NCBI RefSeq assembly: GCF_004912145.1
Contig: NZ_STGT01000004.1
Location: forward strand, 434,001-498,000
Source of the DNA: Peteryoungia rhizophila
GTDB taxonomy: Bacteria; Pseudomonadota; Alphaproteobacteria; Rhizobiales; Rhizobiaceae
Reading direction: 5' to 3'
DNA: 64,000 bases
The position numbers and the translations under genes were made by a program. Below are positions 35,195-44,411 of this stretch, piece after piece. The notes beneath the pieces were generated by a model. That model saw only the letters and a list, made by a program, of their open reading frames with translations. It made no database searches and was not told the origin of the DNA. Position 1 is the stretch's first letter; each line of letters opens with the position of its first letter.

Positions 35195-37969
35195 CTAATG
35201 AAGCGGCCTTCCGCCCGGTCCTTCTGAATCGGTCCGTGCTTGTTCCCCCCCTTGACATCGAGGGTTGTCGCCGGTGCCGCTCAAAATCTGGGCTTCATCT
35301 AAACACACCATTCGCTCCCACCCGATCGCTTTCTGCTTCCTTGCTTCGATCTTGGCGGCCTCGAGCCATTCAGCTGCAGCTAACGCAACGTCCGGCCCCT
35401 GTGCGTTGTAGTACAATCGGCCTTTCAGTCGCAAAAGGTGTGGCTTGCACCACCTTTCCCCTGAAGATTCGCAATGGGCCAGAGCGACGTCGAGAGCTTC
35501 GTCTGCTTCGGAAAATCTTCTAAGGCGACAAAGCGCGCGAGCCTTAACTGATATAAAATACGTCCTGAAAAGACTAAATCCCGCGCCTTCAAGCACCGAC
35601 GTGCTGACAGAAAGGTCTTTTAGGCATTCCTCGGCGTATCCATCTCGGAGCTTTATTTCAGCTTCAAAGCAGGTCGCGTATGAATTCCAAACATCTAGCG
35701 AAAGCGCCTTGGTATGTTCCTTTAGGAGGGCAATATAGTATTTCGCGAGATCAATCTTTTCTTCGAGAAGTGCGAGAGGACACGCAGCTTCCGCAAGTAC
35801 ATTGGTGAGCGAAAGCTCATGCCCAATTGACACCGCTTGCTCCACACTGGACTGAACTTCTTCCAAGGCTCGGTCAGCATCCCCCAGCATCCATAAATCA
35901 CGTGCAAGTATAATCCTCGCGGTGATCCGCTGATCGAATTGGAACCGGGTCGTCTGCGGCGACGGTAGGCGGTCATACTCCATTATCATTTCTTGCAAGA
36001 GGTCACGTGACTGCTCGTGCTGGCCAAGCCAGTGCAACGTTGCGCCTAGAAGGCGTTTCGCCACCACCTTGTCAAAAGGATCACTGGAAGCGGCTGCCAC
36101 GCTGGAAAAGCGGTGTGCGAAATGGAGACCCAGTTGCGGTTCCGCCCTGTTGATCGCGTCCACCCAGATCGCCCAGATCGCTCGGAGCTGATAGTCGATA
36201 TCGCCGAGCTTCTCTGCGATTTTCAACACCTCGCTCCAGGCGTCAACTCCTTTGCGCGGAGAGTCGGCAGAGTGCATCTGCGGCCATCCCAGCGCGGTGT
36301 AAAGCTTCATCTTGCGACGCTCATCAGCTTCGGGGTCTGCTTCAACGCGAGCTATCGCCTCGGTGACTGATCGGAAGCACTCGTCGAGCATGGATAGACG
36401 AAAGAACAGAGGCAGTGCCGCGACTGTGAGTCGGACCCCGATCGATGGATCGCCCTCACCGCCAAAAGCCCACTCCAGCGCCAGCCTCAAGCTTGGCACA
36501 TGCTGCCCGAAATCCTCTGCCCAGTCGTCGGTGGACGTCGAATAAAGCTGCTGTTCGTTGAGCTCGAACAGGCTGGAAAGATATGCGGCGAGCCGGGCTA
36601 TCGCTTCATGATGTAGTCCGCTTTCCTGGAGCTTTTCCGCTGCATATATCCTGGTGGTGTCCAAGAGCCTGTACCGGGTCAGCTCGGATAGCGGTTCAGC
36701 CACGACTAGAGACTTCTGGACCAAGCTTTCTACAACGTCATCCGGAGCCGCTAAGACAGACAAGGCAGCATCGCCTGTAAACCAGCCTCTGAAAATTGAC
36801 AGCTTTTGCAGAGCGCTTTGCTCCTCTGCAGTAAGGACAAAGTAGCTCCAGTCTAAGGTAGCTCTCAAAGTCTGATGACGCGGGAGAGCCGTCCGTCTCC
36901 CGCGGCTCAATACCCGGCAACTCTCCTTCAGAGACGCAGAAAGTGCTTTGGCCGACATACTATCCATACGCGCTGCTGCCAGTTCTATAGCAAGCGCGAT
37001 GCCGTCGAGTTGTTGGCACAGCTCAACCACGTGGTGAACATCCTCACCATCCAGCTCGTATCCTCCTCTACAGGCTGAAGCACGTTCAACGAACAGCTGC
37101 ACCGCTGGCGATTCCATCGCACGTGCCACGTCGGCTTGAAGTTCGGGAAGATCTAGTGATCCGAGGCGGTGGACCCATTCGCCTTGCGCCCGCAGGGGCT
37201 CCCGACTTGTAGCCAATACGCGGGGCGTTGAAGTAAGATAAAGGAGAGACTCCACAAACAATGCGGCCTCATCTACTACATGCTCACAGCTATCCAGAAC
37301 AATGACGATATCGCGCCCTTCGAGCTCCCTGGCAATATCTCCATCGATGTCGTCAGTTTTTGAGAGAATGTCGAGCTTAGTAGCCACCTCAGTAGATATA
37401 ATTTCACCCGAGCTCAGTTCGGCAAGATCCACCCAGACTACTTCCGCAGCAACCCGTCGCAGCAAAGCTCGCGCCACCGTTGACTTGCCGATGCCGCCCG
37501 GCCCAACGATGGTGAGTAGCCGAGCGTCGGATAGCTTCGTGGTCAGCGAGTCGATGACTTGAGCACGGCCAAAGAGCTTGGCGTCAGCCATTCTGCGGTC
37601 CGTGTTCAAGCTATGTGCAGATCTTTGCGCACCGTCATCAAGTGATGAGGTGGCATGCGTCACGACCTGCGCAACAAACGTATAGCCGCGACCCGGCACG
37701 TTGGTGATGTAAACAGACTCTCGCTTTGCATCACCTAAGGCACGGCGGATGGCAGAAATATGGACTCGCAGGTTTGTTTCGTCGACGAAGGTATCAGGCC
37801 ACGCGTACCTGATAATTTCAGCATTGGTCAAAAGCGTCCCAGGATTGGAAACGAGGCACGTCAAAATGTCCAGTGCCCGACTGCCCAAGGCTACCGCGCT
37901 ACCTTCTTTCAGAAGTGTTCGTCTTGACGGTCTTAATACAAAAGGACCGAATTCTAGCTCGACTTCCAC
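35195..37969 (-). CDS. Winged-helix STAND ATPase regulator, 924 residues
   Basis: An OmpR-type winged helix (residues 1-105, with ETNLRVHISAIRRALGD and VPGRGYTFVA) is followed by an NB-ARC/AAA-like ATPase with Walker A 156-164 (GPGGIGKST), Walker B 221-230 (IVIVLDSCEH) and a sensor-like VLATSREPLR (251-260). The C-terminal half is helical and probably TPR-like, where a ligand or partner binds. This is the LuxR/MalT-like STAND regulator layout with the DNA-binding domain at the front. The start is GTG at 37969. It is read toward the hydrolase cluster and may control it. Confidence 0.9.
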   Translation of the reverse strand: MEVELEFGPFVLRPSRRTLLKEGSAVALGSRALDILTCLVSNPGTLLTNAEIIRYAWPDTFVDETNLRVHISAIRRALGDAKRESVYITNVPGRGYTFVAQVVTHATSSLDDGAQRSAHSLNTDRRMADAKLFGRAQVIDSLTTKLSDARLLTIVGPGGIGKSTVARALLRRVAAEVVWVDLAELSSGEIISTEVATKLDILSKTDDIDGDIARELEGRDIVIVLDSCEHVVDEAALFVESLLYLTSTPRVLATSREPLRAQGEWVHRLGSLDLPELQADVARAMESPAVQLFVERASACRGGYELDGEDVHHVVELCQQLDGIALAIELAAARMDSMSAKALSASLKESCRVLSRGRRTALPRHQTLRATLDWSYFVLTAEEQSALQKLSIFRGWFTGDAALSVLAAPDDVVESLVQKSLVVAEPLSELTRYRLLDTTRIYAAEKLQESGLHHEAIARLAAYLSSLFELNEQQLYSTSTDDWAEDFGQHVPSLRLALEWAFGGEGDPSIGVRLTVAALPLFFRLSMLDECFRSVTEAIARVEADPEADERRKMKLYTALGWPQMHSADSPRKGVDAWSEVLKIAEKLGDIDYQLRAIWAIWVDAINRAEPQLGLHFAHRFSSVAAASSDPFDKVVAKRLLGATLHWLGQHEQSRDLLQEMIMEYDRLPSPQTTRFQFDQRITARIILARDLWMLGDADRALEEVQSSVEQAVSIGHELSLTNVLAEAACPLALLEEKIDLAKYYIALLKEHTKALSLDVWNSYATCFEAEIKLRDGYAEECLKDLSVSTSVLEGAGFSLFRTYFISVKARALCRLRRFSEADEALDVALAHCESSGERWCKPHLLRLKGRLYYNAQGPDVALAAAEWLEAAKIEARKQKAIGWERMVCLDEAQILSGTGDNPRCQGGEQARTDSEGPGGRPLH

Positions 37970-38649
37970 GATCTATCGGCCTTCGTCTTCCCCTGCTAAT
38001 TGGCACCGTTACTGCAGTCGCTCAGTATCGGACAATACGATACAGATTCACACTCACCCACACGGGTACAACGTAGGAGCCAACTGGCAGCATCGACTCG
38101 TCGGATGCATCTGAGACCAGCTCCCCGCTCTTAACCAGCAGCATCGGTCACCCGACGCAACGTTTACCTGAAGAAAGCGCACAGCCACGGCCAACGCAAG
38201 TCTCTTCGCCTGAAATTAGCAAATGTGAAGCTGAAGTTCGACTAAAGTTTTGCACCAGTCGCCCCGAGCACTGACCACGAGATACACCTTTACTATTCCT
38301 AGTTGAAATCCTACTTTGAACAGCCATTCCTGATTGCGGGCAGCATCGTGCATGCTTTGTCACTTTAACTGCACATCAAACATGCAGGAATGACCTCACT
38401 CACTCCAAAGCCATACCATCGTTCATTCGTCACTGCCTTTTGCATAGCGTTCCCGAACCAATGTGCGTCGCGGGTAGACACAGGTTCAGTAGCGATCAAC
38501 GGGTGCCGATGACATCCTGAACTGGCTGATCAACCACGCGGTCACCCCCCAGAGACGCGGATTAGCACCCTTCAAGGGTTTTCCTCTTGAACGTTACAGC
38601 GCGATCAACTTGCCAACTTCGGCATCACAAAACTAGAAGGACTCTTAAA
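37970..38649. other. Intergenic, nothing recognised
   Basis: About 680 bases between the STAND regulator and the small exported proteins. No gene or strong structure recognised; it must hold divergent promoters for both sides. Confidence 0.45.
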
Positions 38650-38907
38650 ATGAACGTCATCCTCTCCACCCTTTCCGCCGCCCTGATCACAGTCACGTTC
38701 GGTTCTGCTGCCTTTGCGGCGCTTCAGCCGATCCCGGGCTCCATCACCTACGATAATCCGAATGCCATGCTCGAGAAGGCACCAGCTGGTTCGACCTTCT
38801 TCCATACATTTCCGAATGGCGACGGCCGCGATGTTCGCGAAATTTACAAGGTGAACCAGGACAAGTCTGTGACCCTGGTCAACCGCACCGTCTCCAACGC
38901 TTCTTAA
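38650..38907 (+). CDS. Small exported protein, unknown function
   Basis: The 85-residue protein has a Sec signal peptide (residues 1-23, ending SAAFAA) and a short mature part (ITYDNPNAMLEKAP, FFHTFPNGDGRDVREIYK). The ATG at 38650 has AAGGAC upstream. Rhizobia carry many such short secreted proteins of unknown role. It is followed at a short distance by a strong inverted repeat and then another small exported protein. Confidence 0.7.
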   Translation: MNVILSTLSAALITVTFGSAAFAALQPIPGSITYDNPNAMLEKAPAGSTFFHTFPNGDGRDVREIYKVNQDKSVTLVNRTVSNAS

Positions 38908-38927
38908 GCTCATACTTCTGAACCTAG

Positions 38928-38968
38928 CAAAAAAAGGCCGGCGGCAGCACCTCCCCGCCCGCCGGCCT
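38928..38968 (-). terminator. Rho-independent terminator oriented on the minus strand
   Basis: AGGCCGGCGG (38935-38944) and CCGCCGGCCT (38959-38968) form a perfect 10-bp stem. The plus strand carries A residues before the stem (38928-38935), which is a T run after the stem on the minus strand. So it terminates leftward transcripts, though no supported gene is read leftward toward it. It lies between two plus-strand genes. Confidence 0.65.
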
Positions 38969-39017
38969 CATCCCTGCACTGCGAAGCTCACCACATTTGT
39001 CCCGGAAAGGAAACAAG

Positions 39018-39257
39018 ATGCGCTCCATCATTTTCGCAGTGACGCTGACACTCGCCACCGGCGCAGTCGCGTCCGCCAACATTCCTCCGTTTAACCAGAT
39101 ACAACCTGATCTTTCGTTCTGGCCCAAGCCTCCTCAAAGCCAACTTCCGCCCGAACCTCTTTGTTCGATCCCGAAGCCTCATCCTGATGTCGCCGCGCTC
39201 AACCTCCGGGTTAAAAAATCTGCACGGCTCCCAAGGTGTCACCAGCGCGTGCTTTGA
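39018..39257 (+). CDS. Small exported protein, unknown function
   Basis: The 79-residue open frame starts at 39018 (GGAAAGGAAAC upstream) with a Sec leader (residues 1-20, ending AVASA). The mature part is proline-rich (PPFNQIQPDLSFWPKPPQSQLPPEP) with a basic tail. No family recognised. It might be a truncated or fast-evolving gene, since the C-terminal 15 residues look unrelated to a folded domain. Confidence 0.5.
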   Translation: MRSIIFAVTLTLATGAVASANIPPFNQIQPDLSFWPKPPQSQLPPEPLCSIPKPHPDVAALNLRVKKSARLPRCHQRVL

Positions 39258-39458
39258 ACAGCTTTCAATGCCTTTTTCTGAGTAACTGGCGGCTATCAGG
39301 CGCGACAGCTAGGCGCACTCCCACCCACCGCCTGTTGGCTCAAGAGACAACCCGCACCTTTACCAGCCTGCGCGTTGACCACACAGGGTCGAGCGGTTTC
39401 GGCAGCGCAGCATGCGCACCGGAAAGCCAGGCTCATCAAAGCTCTCGAGGAGAAAAAT

Positions 39459-39812
39459 ATGCGTCTCTTTCTTACACGTATGATTAGCACCATCGTTCTT
39501 CTCTCGCCGCTCGTAGGCGAGATGCAAGCACAAGCGTCAATTTCGATGAACTGGCCCACGGAATTGGCGGGAACGATCGCGACCTTCAACGGAGGCTTCA
39601 ATGTGCAGAATGTGCGCCACTACAACACGGATCGGGATAATCAGAATCCGTCAGCGAAATCTCTTCGAGAAAGGGACATTGCGTTGATCCAGCGCGCTAT
39701 AAGATCAAATAGCGGATTGGCGGATAAGCTGGCACTCGCAGGTGTGAACGTTGCACATGTTGTGAACGCCCAGCAAGCGGCAAACGGAAACATTACGTTC
39801 TGGATCCGGTAG
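39459..39812 (+). CDS. Exported protein, unknown function
   Basis: The 117-residue protein has a signal peptide (residues 1-25, ending GEMQAQA) and a mature part with SLRERDIALIQRAIRSNSGLADKLA and VNVAHVVNAQQAANGNITFWIR, which look well folded. The start at 39459 is supported by GAGGAGAAA. The family is not recognised. It is the third small exported protein in a row on the plus strand. Confidence 0.65.
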   Translation: MRLFLTRMISTIVLLSPLVGEMQAQASISMNWPTELAGTIATFNGGFNVQNVRHYNTDRDNQNPSAKSLRERDIALIQRAIRSNSGLADKLALAGVNVAHVVNAQQAANGNITFWIR

Positions 39813-40152
39813 ATGCGGCACGACAGTATGAGTTGCTGTCAAGCGTTTTGAGGAACTGTCATGTGGAGCGCTTCGGTCGGCTCGGTTGGATAAGTGCCTC
39901 GACCCTTGGCGCAGTTTCGTGCGCGGGTCGGGCTCGATAGAGACATTAATCCGGGCACAAGTAGTTCCGATGCTGCATACATTTCACGGCGGTCGTGGCG
40001 TCGCCCGTTCGGCCGCGCAGCGGGCGAAGGATCCGTTTGAGCCAGACAATGCACTCCCTGCCGTTGAACGTGACCTGCAACAACTGCGTTGCCTCCAACG
40101 CTCTTGAAGAGAATCGAACCGTCACTCGACAAGTTGTGGGAGTACTGACTTC
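39813..40152. other. Intergenic, nothing recognised
   Basis: About 340 bases between convergent genes. A minus-strand frame (39839-40132) has no ribosome-binding site or known motif. Nothing else seen. Confidence 0.4.
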
Positions 40153-41103
40153 CTAAGCATTTGATTTGTCGACCGTTGCTATTCCCACATCAACCCACCG
40201 CGGCGGTGCGCCAATATGGGCCTTGAGTGCTTCCGTAAACGCCCTGACCTTGGCGGACGGCACCTGGAGAGCACGCAGGAGATAGATGCCTGACGATCGC
40301 TCGTTCCATCGCTCGCCGCGGAGCTTCAGCCGGATGAGATCACCTGCCTGCGTGGAGGGTCCCGAAACCCAGCTTGGCAAAAAGGCCACTCCCATTCCGG
40401 AGATCGCAGCGCTGTTTAACGCTTCGAAATCATCGGACCGGAAAGCCACCTGTTTGCAGGCTTCGCCGGCGGGGCTTCCGAAAACATCAGACCATCCGAG
40501 CAGATCATTGCCATGGAGCTTGTCGAGAAGGCGATGATGGCGGAGCGCATTCTCGTCTCCCGGCTCGCCATGCTGTTCGACATAGCCACGGCTTGCAACG
40601 AGGATGCGGTCAAGCGGAGCAAGCTTCGTGGCAATCAGGGAGCTGTCCGCAAGCTCCCCCATCCTCACCACCAGGTCGAGCCGTTCGGCCACGGGATCAG
40701 CCAGCCGCTCGGTAAGATCCAGCTCGACATGCAGGCCCGGGTGTTGATGGGCTAGCGATGCGAGAACAGGAATAACATAGCGTTTTCCGAAAGTCGGGAA
40801 ACAAGCGATCCGCAGCGTGCCGCTGACCGCACTATCGAAGGCGGCAACCTCGGCATGGGTATCGGCCAAATCGTCGAGCAGGCGCTGGGCGCGTTCAAAC
40901 AGGTGACGGCCCGCGTCCGTCAATGACAACGCCCGTGTCGAGCGAACAAGGAGAGTAACGCCCAGGTCCTGTTCGAGCGCATCGATCTGTCGAACGACAG
41001 CCGAAGGCGTGACAGCCCTGCGCCGAGAGGCAGCTGAGAAGCTCCCTGTGCGGACAACGTCGACGTAAACAGCAAGATGTTCAGCGAACCGTGGGTCTCT
41101 CAT
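40153..41103 (-). CDS. LysR-family regulator
   Basis: The 316-residue LysR protein has a winged HTH (GSFSAASRRRAVTPSAVVRQIDALEQ) and an effector domain. It belongs to the CrgA/DsdC-like branch of short-tailed regulators (the start of the effector domain reads GTLRIACFPTFGKRYVIPVL). It is divergent from the SRPBCC-protein/oxidoreductase pair starting at 41220, across a 116-bp promoter region, and so is the likely regulator of that pair. Confidence 0.92.
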   Translation of the reverse strand: MRDPRFAEHLAVYVDVVRTGSFSAASRRRAVTPSAVVRQIDALEQDLGVTLLVRSTRALSLTDAGRHLFERAQRLLDDLADTHAEVAAFDSAVSGTLRIACFPTFGKRYVIPVLASLAHQHPGLHVELDLTERLADPVAERLDLVVRMGELADSSLIATKLAPLDRILVASRGYVEQHGEPGDENALRHHRLLDKLHGNDLLGWSDVFGSPAGEACKQVAFRSDDFEALNSAAISGMGVAFLPSWVSGPSTQAGDLIRLKLRGERWNERSSGIYLLRALQVPSAKVRAFTEALKAHIGAPPRWVDVGIATVDKSNA

Positions 41104-41219
41104 CTTTGCCTACAGCGCAAAACCGTTTCGACCATTCAGTTCGTTATCATCTGCGGGCATCCGGAGCACTTTCCTTTTCGTCAACGGGCGGTCGCCCAAC
41201 AAACAGAAGGAACACTCCA

Positions 41220-41756
41220 ATGGTCAAGGTCCTAGATACAATTCTCTCCCAGTCCGCCTATTCCGCAGAGATCGACGTTCCGTTCGAAAAGATCGACATT
41301 GCCGACTGGCTCTTCACCCTGCCGGAAGCCGAATACCTGCGCTGCTGCCCGCCTGATCACATTGCAGCCGGCGTCACATGGACCGACGACGGTCGTCGCA
41401 TGTCGATCAATGTTGAGCAGATCGGCTCGGGCCTCGTTGTGCAGCATTATGTGGCCGAGGTCGCCGAGCCTGCCTACTGCCGCATGAACTCGATCTCCGA
41501 TGTCTTCACAGCCAACGGACGGACCCAGGTGAATGTTGTCTGGGAACTGATTGCCGAGAAGATCGACGATGGCAGGACCCGCTATACCAACAAGGTTACC
41601 GCCCATCCTACGGATGTGTTCATGGCTTTCCTCAGCGAGCACAGCATCAAGTTCGAAGATGCTGCGGCAGCCCGTCAGGCCGCAGGCGGCGACCACAACA
41701 GTCGTGAGACACCACTCTTTGCTGCAAGCATCGCCCGCCGGGCCCTTTCCAAGTAA
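41220..41756 (+). CDS. SRPBCC/START-like protein
   Basis: The 178-residue protein shows the pattern of a START/SRPBCC ligand-binding fold (FEKIDIADWLFTLPEAEYLRC, then a beta-rich NVVWELIAEKIDDGRTRYTNKVTAHPT). No catalytic residues were identified. Such proteins bind hydrophobic ligands or act as aromatase-like enzymes. The ATG at 41220 follows AGAAGGAAC. It lies 12 bp before the oxidoreductase and shares its promoter. Confidence 0.7.
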   Translation: MVKVLDTILSQSAYSAEIDVPFEKIDIADWLFTLPEAEYLRCCPPDHIAAGVTWTDDGRRMSINVEQIGSGLVVQHYVAEVAEPAYCRMNSISDVFTANGRTQVNVVWELIAEKIDDGRTRYTNKVTAHPTDVFMAFLSEHSIKFEDAAAARQAAGGDHNSRETPLFAASIARRALSK

Positions 41757-41768
41757 GGAGATATCCAA

Positions 41769-42755
41769 ATGAAGGCGATCATCTTCGATGACTTTGGAGG
41801 CGCGGATGTTCTGCACCTCGCCGATGCACCCATGCCCGAATTGCGCCCAGACGATCTTCTGATCAAGGTCATGGCGGCCGGTGTCAACCGCGCTGACCTT
41901 CTTCAACGCGAAGGCGTCTATGGCTCGCAAAGCTACGGAGACAGCCCTATTCTCGGGCTTGAGGTCGCTGGCGAAGTCATGGCCATTGGAGACACCGTTA
42001 GCGGTTTTGGTGTCGGAGACCGTGTCATGGGCATCGTCGGTGGGGGCGCATATGCCCAGTATGCCCGCCTCGATAGTGGAATGGCAGTTGCCATTCCGGC
42101 GAGCTTGTCCTTCATCGAGGCTGCCGCAGTCATGGAAAGCTTTGTCACGGGCTGGGAGGCGCTTGCCCATCTCGGACACGTCGCAAAAGGCGAGACCGTC
42201 CTCGTTCATGCTGCAGCAGGCGGCATCGGATCGGCTGCCGTCCAGCTTGCGAAGACTGCCGGAGCCACTGTCCTGGCCACTGCTTCGGCAAGCAATATCG
42301 ACAACGTGCTGTCACTTGGAGCCGATGCTGTTTTTGATTACAAGCGGTCGGACTTCGAGGCGGAGGTCGTCGATGCGACAGCATCTCGTGGGGTCGATCT
42401 GATCATCGACTTTGTCGGCGGGCCCTACCTCGCCCGCAACATTCGCAGTCTTGCTCCCGGCGGGCGGCTCGTCCAGGTTGGTCTTTTAGGGCGCGATGAC
42501 AACGCCATCATTCCGCTCGGCGTCGTGCTTCATAACCACCTACGGCTGATCGGAACGGTCATGAAGTCACGGTCGAGGGCGGAAAAGAGAGCAATGGTCC
42601 AGCGCTTCACGGAACAGGTTCTGCCGATGATGGGACAAGTGCTTAAGCCGGTCATCGGAGCGGTATATCCGCTCGCGGTTACATCGGAGGCCCATCGCCG
42701 AATGGAGGCTGGCGGGTTGTTTGGGAAGATCGTTCTGACAGATTTTCCTGAATGA
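41769..42755 (+). CDS. NADPH:quinone oxidoreductase, zinc-less MDR family
   Basis: The 328-residue protein reads like quinone oxidoreductase/zeta-crystallin enzymes: opening MKAIIFDDFGGADVLHLADAP, GVNRADLLQREGVYG, and the NADPH-binding AAAGGIGSAAVQLAK. The Cys ligands of zinc alcohol dehydrogenases are missing. It would reduce quinones or enones using NADPH. It is the second gene of the LysR-divergent pair, and an AAGGAG site lies just upstream of the ATG. Confidence 0.93.
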   Translation: MKAIIFDDFGGADVLHLADAPMPELRPDDLLIKVMAAGVNRADLLQREGVYGSQSYGDSPILGLEVAGEVMAIGDTVSGFGVGDRVMGIVGGGAYAQYARLDSGMAVAIPASLSFIEAAAVMESFVTGWEALAHLGHVAKGETVLVHAAAGGIGSAAVQLAKTAGATVLATASASNIDNVLSLGADAVFDYKRSDFEAEVVDATASRGVDLIIDFVGGPYLARNIRSLAPGGRLVQVGLLGRDDNAIIPLGVVLHNHLRLIGTVMKSRSRAEKRAMVQRFTEQVLPMMGQVLKPVIGAVYPLAVTSEAHRRMEAGGLFGKIVLTDFPE

Positions 42756-43030
42756 CGCAGGCACACGGCGCGTCCGACCAATCGCCTTGAAGGGATCTGA
42801 ACCGGCGACCCGTGGCTCTGAAAAGCTAACCGCCTGATACTGTTTGGCAACGTCGTCCATCATATGAATGGGCATAGGATCAGGAACAGATGCTGGGGCT
42901 ACAACCTGACAATAGGTAATCTGACCACCCGACCGTTCGGCTGTGCTCACCAGGATATCGATGTGATCGGGTATGCACCTAAACGGCTTGAGTCGTTGTA
43001 TTCCGAGGCAAGGAGGGCTCGGGGCGAAGC
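42756..43030. other. Convergent intergenic region with a T-arm-like repeat
   Basis: No gene. It contains TTGAAGGGATCTGAACC starting at 42787, one of four similar short elements found in the window (see findings). Confidence 0.45.
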
Positions 43031-43690
43031 CTATCCCTTGCGCGCCACTTGGGTCGCCACAAGCTTTGCTACCAAATGAACCAGGTTGCGGGCGTCGAAG
43101 CGGTTTTTCAGCTTGTCGATACGATGCTCAATAGTGCGCGGCGAGAGGTGAAGCACTTGCGCGATTTCCTTGGCGGTGTGTCCCTCGATGAGAAGCTGGA
43201 TGACGTTGTCGTCCGTCGTGTCGGTCTTGGCATCCTGCACCGGCGGCATGAAGAAGCGGCCCTCGGCGAGACTGATGCACCAACCGGGTTTTCCTTGGCT
43301 CTTCTGTGGTAAGATCAGGCGCTCGTAGCCGATGCGAATGCCGATGAGCTTCACCTTCACCATGTCGATGGTCGGGCGACGCAACTCAAGCGCACTGAGA
43401 TAAGCGGGAATGATGGCATCGTCCACGAAACCACGATTTAGATCGCGCAGCGGAGCATCCGGGAATTCACGCTTCATCCGATCAAGCTGCGGGCTTTTGA
43501 AGCCAAAATCCGTGACCCGCCGAAACTGCCAGTCATAAGGATCATCGGGCACGGTGCCAACAACCGAAAGCGCCATCTTGATGGTCAACTTTCCTAAAAC
43601 CGCGGCGTAAAGATCTTCCGACCTCGTATTGGAATCGGATTGCAGCCAAGCGTCGATCAACTCATGGCAAAAGGTATTGAAAGAAGTCAT
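43031..43690 (-). CDS. LuxR-family regulator with a sensory N-terminal domain
   Basis: The 219-residue protein has a C-terminal LuxR HTH (DDNVIQLLIEGHTAKEIAQVLHLSPRTIEHRIDKLKNRF). The N-terminal about 140 residues are a small alpha/beta sensory region (a PAS-like layout with WQFRRVTDFGFKSPQLDRMK), not the acyl-homoserine-lactone-binding type as far as can be seen. The ATG at 43690 is preceded by a clean palindrome 33-47 bases upstream. No neighbour on the same strand is an obvious target. Confidence 0.85.
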   Translation of the reverse strand: MTSFNTFCHELIDAWLQSDSNTRSEDLYAAVLGKLTIKMALSVVGTVPDDPYDWQFRRVTDFGFKSPQLDRMKREFPDAPLRDLNRGFVDDAIIPAYLSALELRRPTIDMVKVKLIGIRIGYERLILPQKSQGKPGWCISLAEGRFFMPPVQDAKTDTTDDNVIQLLIEGHTAKEIAQVLHLSPRTIEHRIDKLKNRFDARNLVHLVAKLVATQVARKG

Positions 43691-43722
43691 TCGATCCGGA
43701 AACTGTCATTATTTGCAGACGC

Positions 43723-43737
43723 ATATACACTGTATAT
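43723..43737. promoter_or_regulatory. Perfect 15-bp palindromic operator candidate
   Basis: ATATACA-C-TGTATAT is an exact inverted repeat of 7 bases around one central base. It lies 33-47 bases upstream of the LuxR-type start codon at 43690, where the promoter should be. It is a likely binding site for the LuxR-type protein itself or another regulator. Confidence 0.6.
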
Positions 43738-44066
43738 TTGTTAGCAAACCATTGTCCGCATGACTGAATCTCAAAGGTTTTTCAGCGCCTAGAGCACGCA
43801 GAGGACACGCGCGCATCCGCTAACGATTTCTTCAACATAAGAGGTCGCAGTTAACCCGCGACATCAGCAGAGGGTAATTCTACCGTCGGCATTTTTGCCC
43901 TGTTTAAGATTTTGGTGAAAATGTGGCAATCGACAGCGGCGATGATTGCCGTGGCCATCCGCCCGGATGGCGCCACTTGGGACAGGCCACTCCGGCCATA
44001 CCCCGCATCATGAGAAGCGGCCCCATTTTCTAGCCCAAATGATTAAACGAAAACGGAGTTGCCGAA
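43738..44066. other. Intergenic, nothing coding recognised
   Basis: About 330 bases between the LuxR regulator and the envelope cluster. No gene seen; it must contain the promoter for the gene at 44067. Confidence 0.45.
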
Positions 44067-44408
44067 ATGACCGACGTCACACAACAGATCGTTGAAACGC
44101 AAGAGAACAAGACCCTGGGCTATGTGGCCGGTTTTCTCATGCTGGTCTGCGCGCCCGCCGGCGTGATCCTGAGCTATATCGACCGCGGCAAGGCTTCCCC
44201 GCTGCTCGCTTCGCACTACAGCTACCTGATCGGCACGTTCTGGAAGGGCCTGCTGTTCCTTGTCATCAGCGCCATCCTGACCTTCGTGCTGATCGGCCTG
44301 ATCGCCTATTTCGTCACCTCGATCTGGTATCTCGCCCGCTGCATCAAGAGCCTCGTCTACCTGCATCGCGGCGATGCCATCGCCACCCCCTCGACCTGGC
44401 TGTTCTAA
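44067..44408 (+). CDS. DUF4870-like membrane protein
   Basis: The 113-residue protein has three hydrophobic spans and matches the DUF4870 style (ILSYIDRGKASPLLASHYSYLIGTFW, then a tail with CIKSLVYLHRGDAIATPSTWLF). The function of this family is unknown; it is often found with exported or secretion-related proteins. It is the first gene of a plus-strand cluster of envelope proteins, with GC-rich codon use by eye. Confidence 0.75.
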   Translation: MTDVTQQIVETQENKTLGYVAGFLMLVCAPAGVILSYIDRGKASPLLASHYSYLIGTFWKGLLFLVISAILTFVLIGLIAYFVTSIWYLARCIKSLVYLHRGDAIATPSTWLF

Positions 44409-44411
44409 GAC

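Noticed and set aside
40153..41103. Treating the LysR at 40153 as a third copy of the duplicated LysR
   Set aside because: Its sequence is clearly different from the pair at 5066 and 54658; it shares only the family layout.
41232..42209. Minus-strand 325-residue open frame opposite the SRPBCC-protein and oxidoreductase genes
   Set aside because: It lies opposite two recognised genes with good start sites and has no recognised motif.
42787..42860. tRNA gene on the minus strand
   Set aside because: Only the T-loop-like core is present; acceptor, D and anticodon stems do not form.
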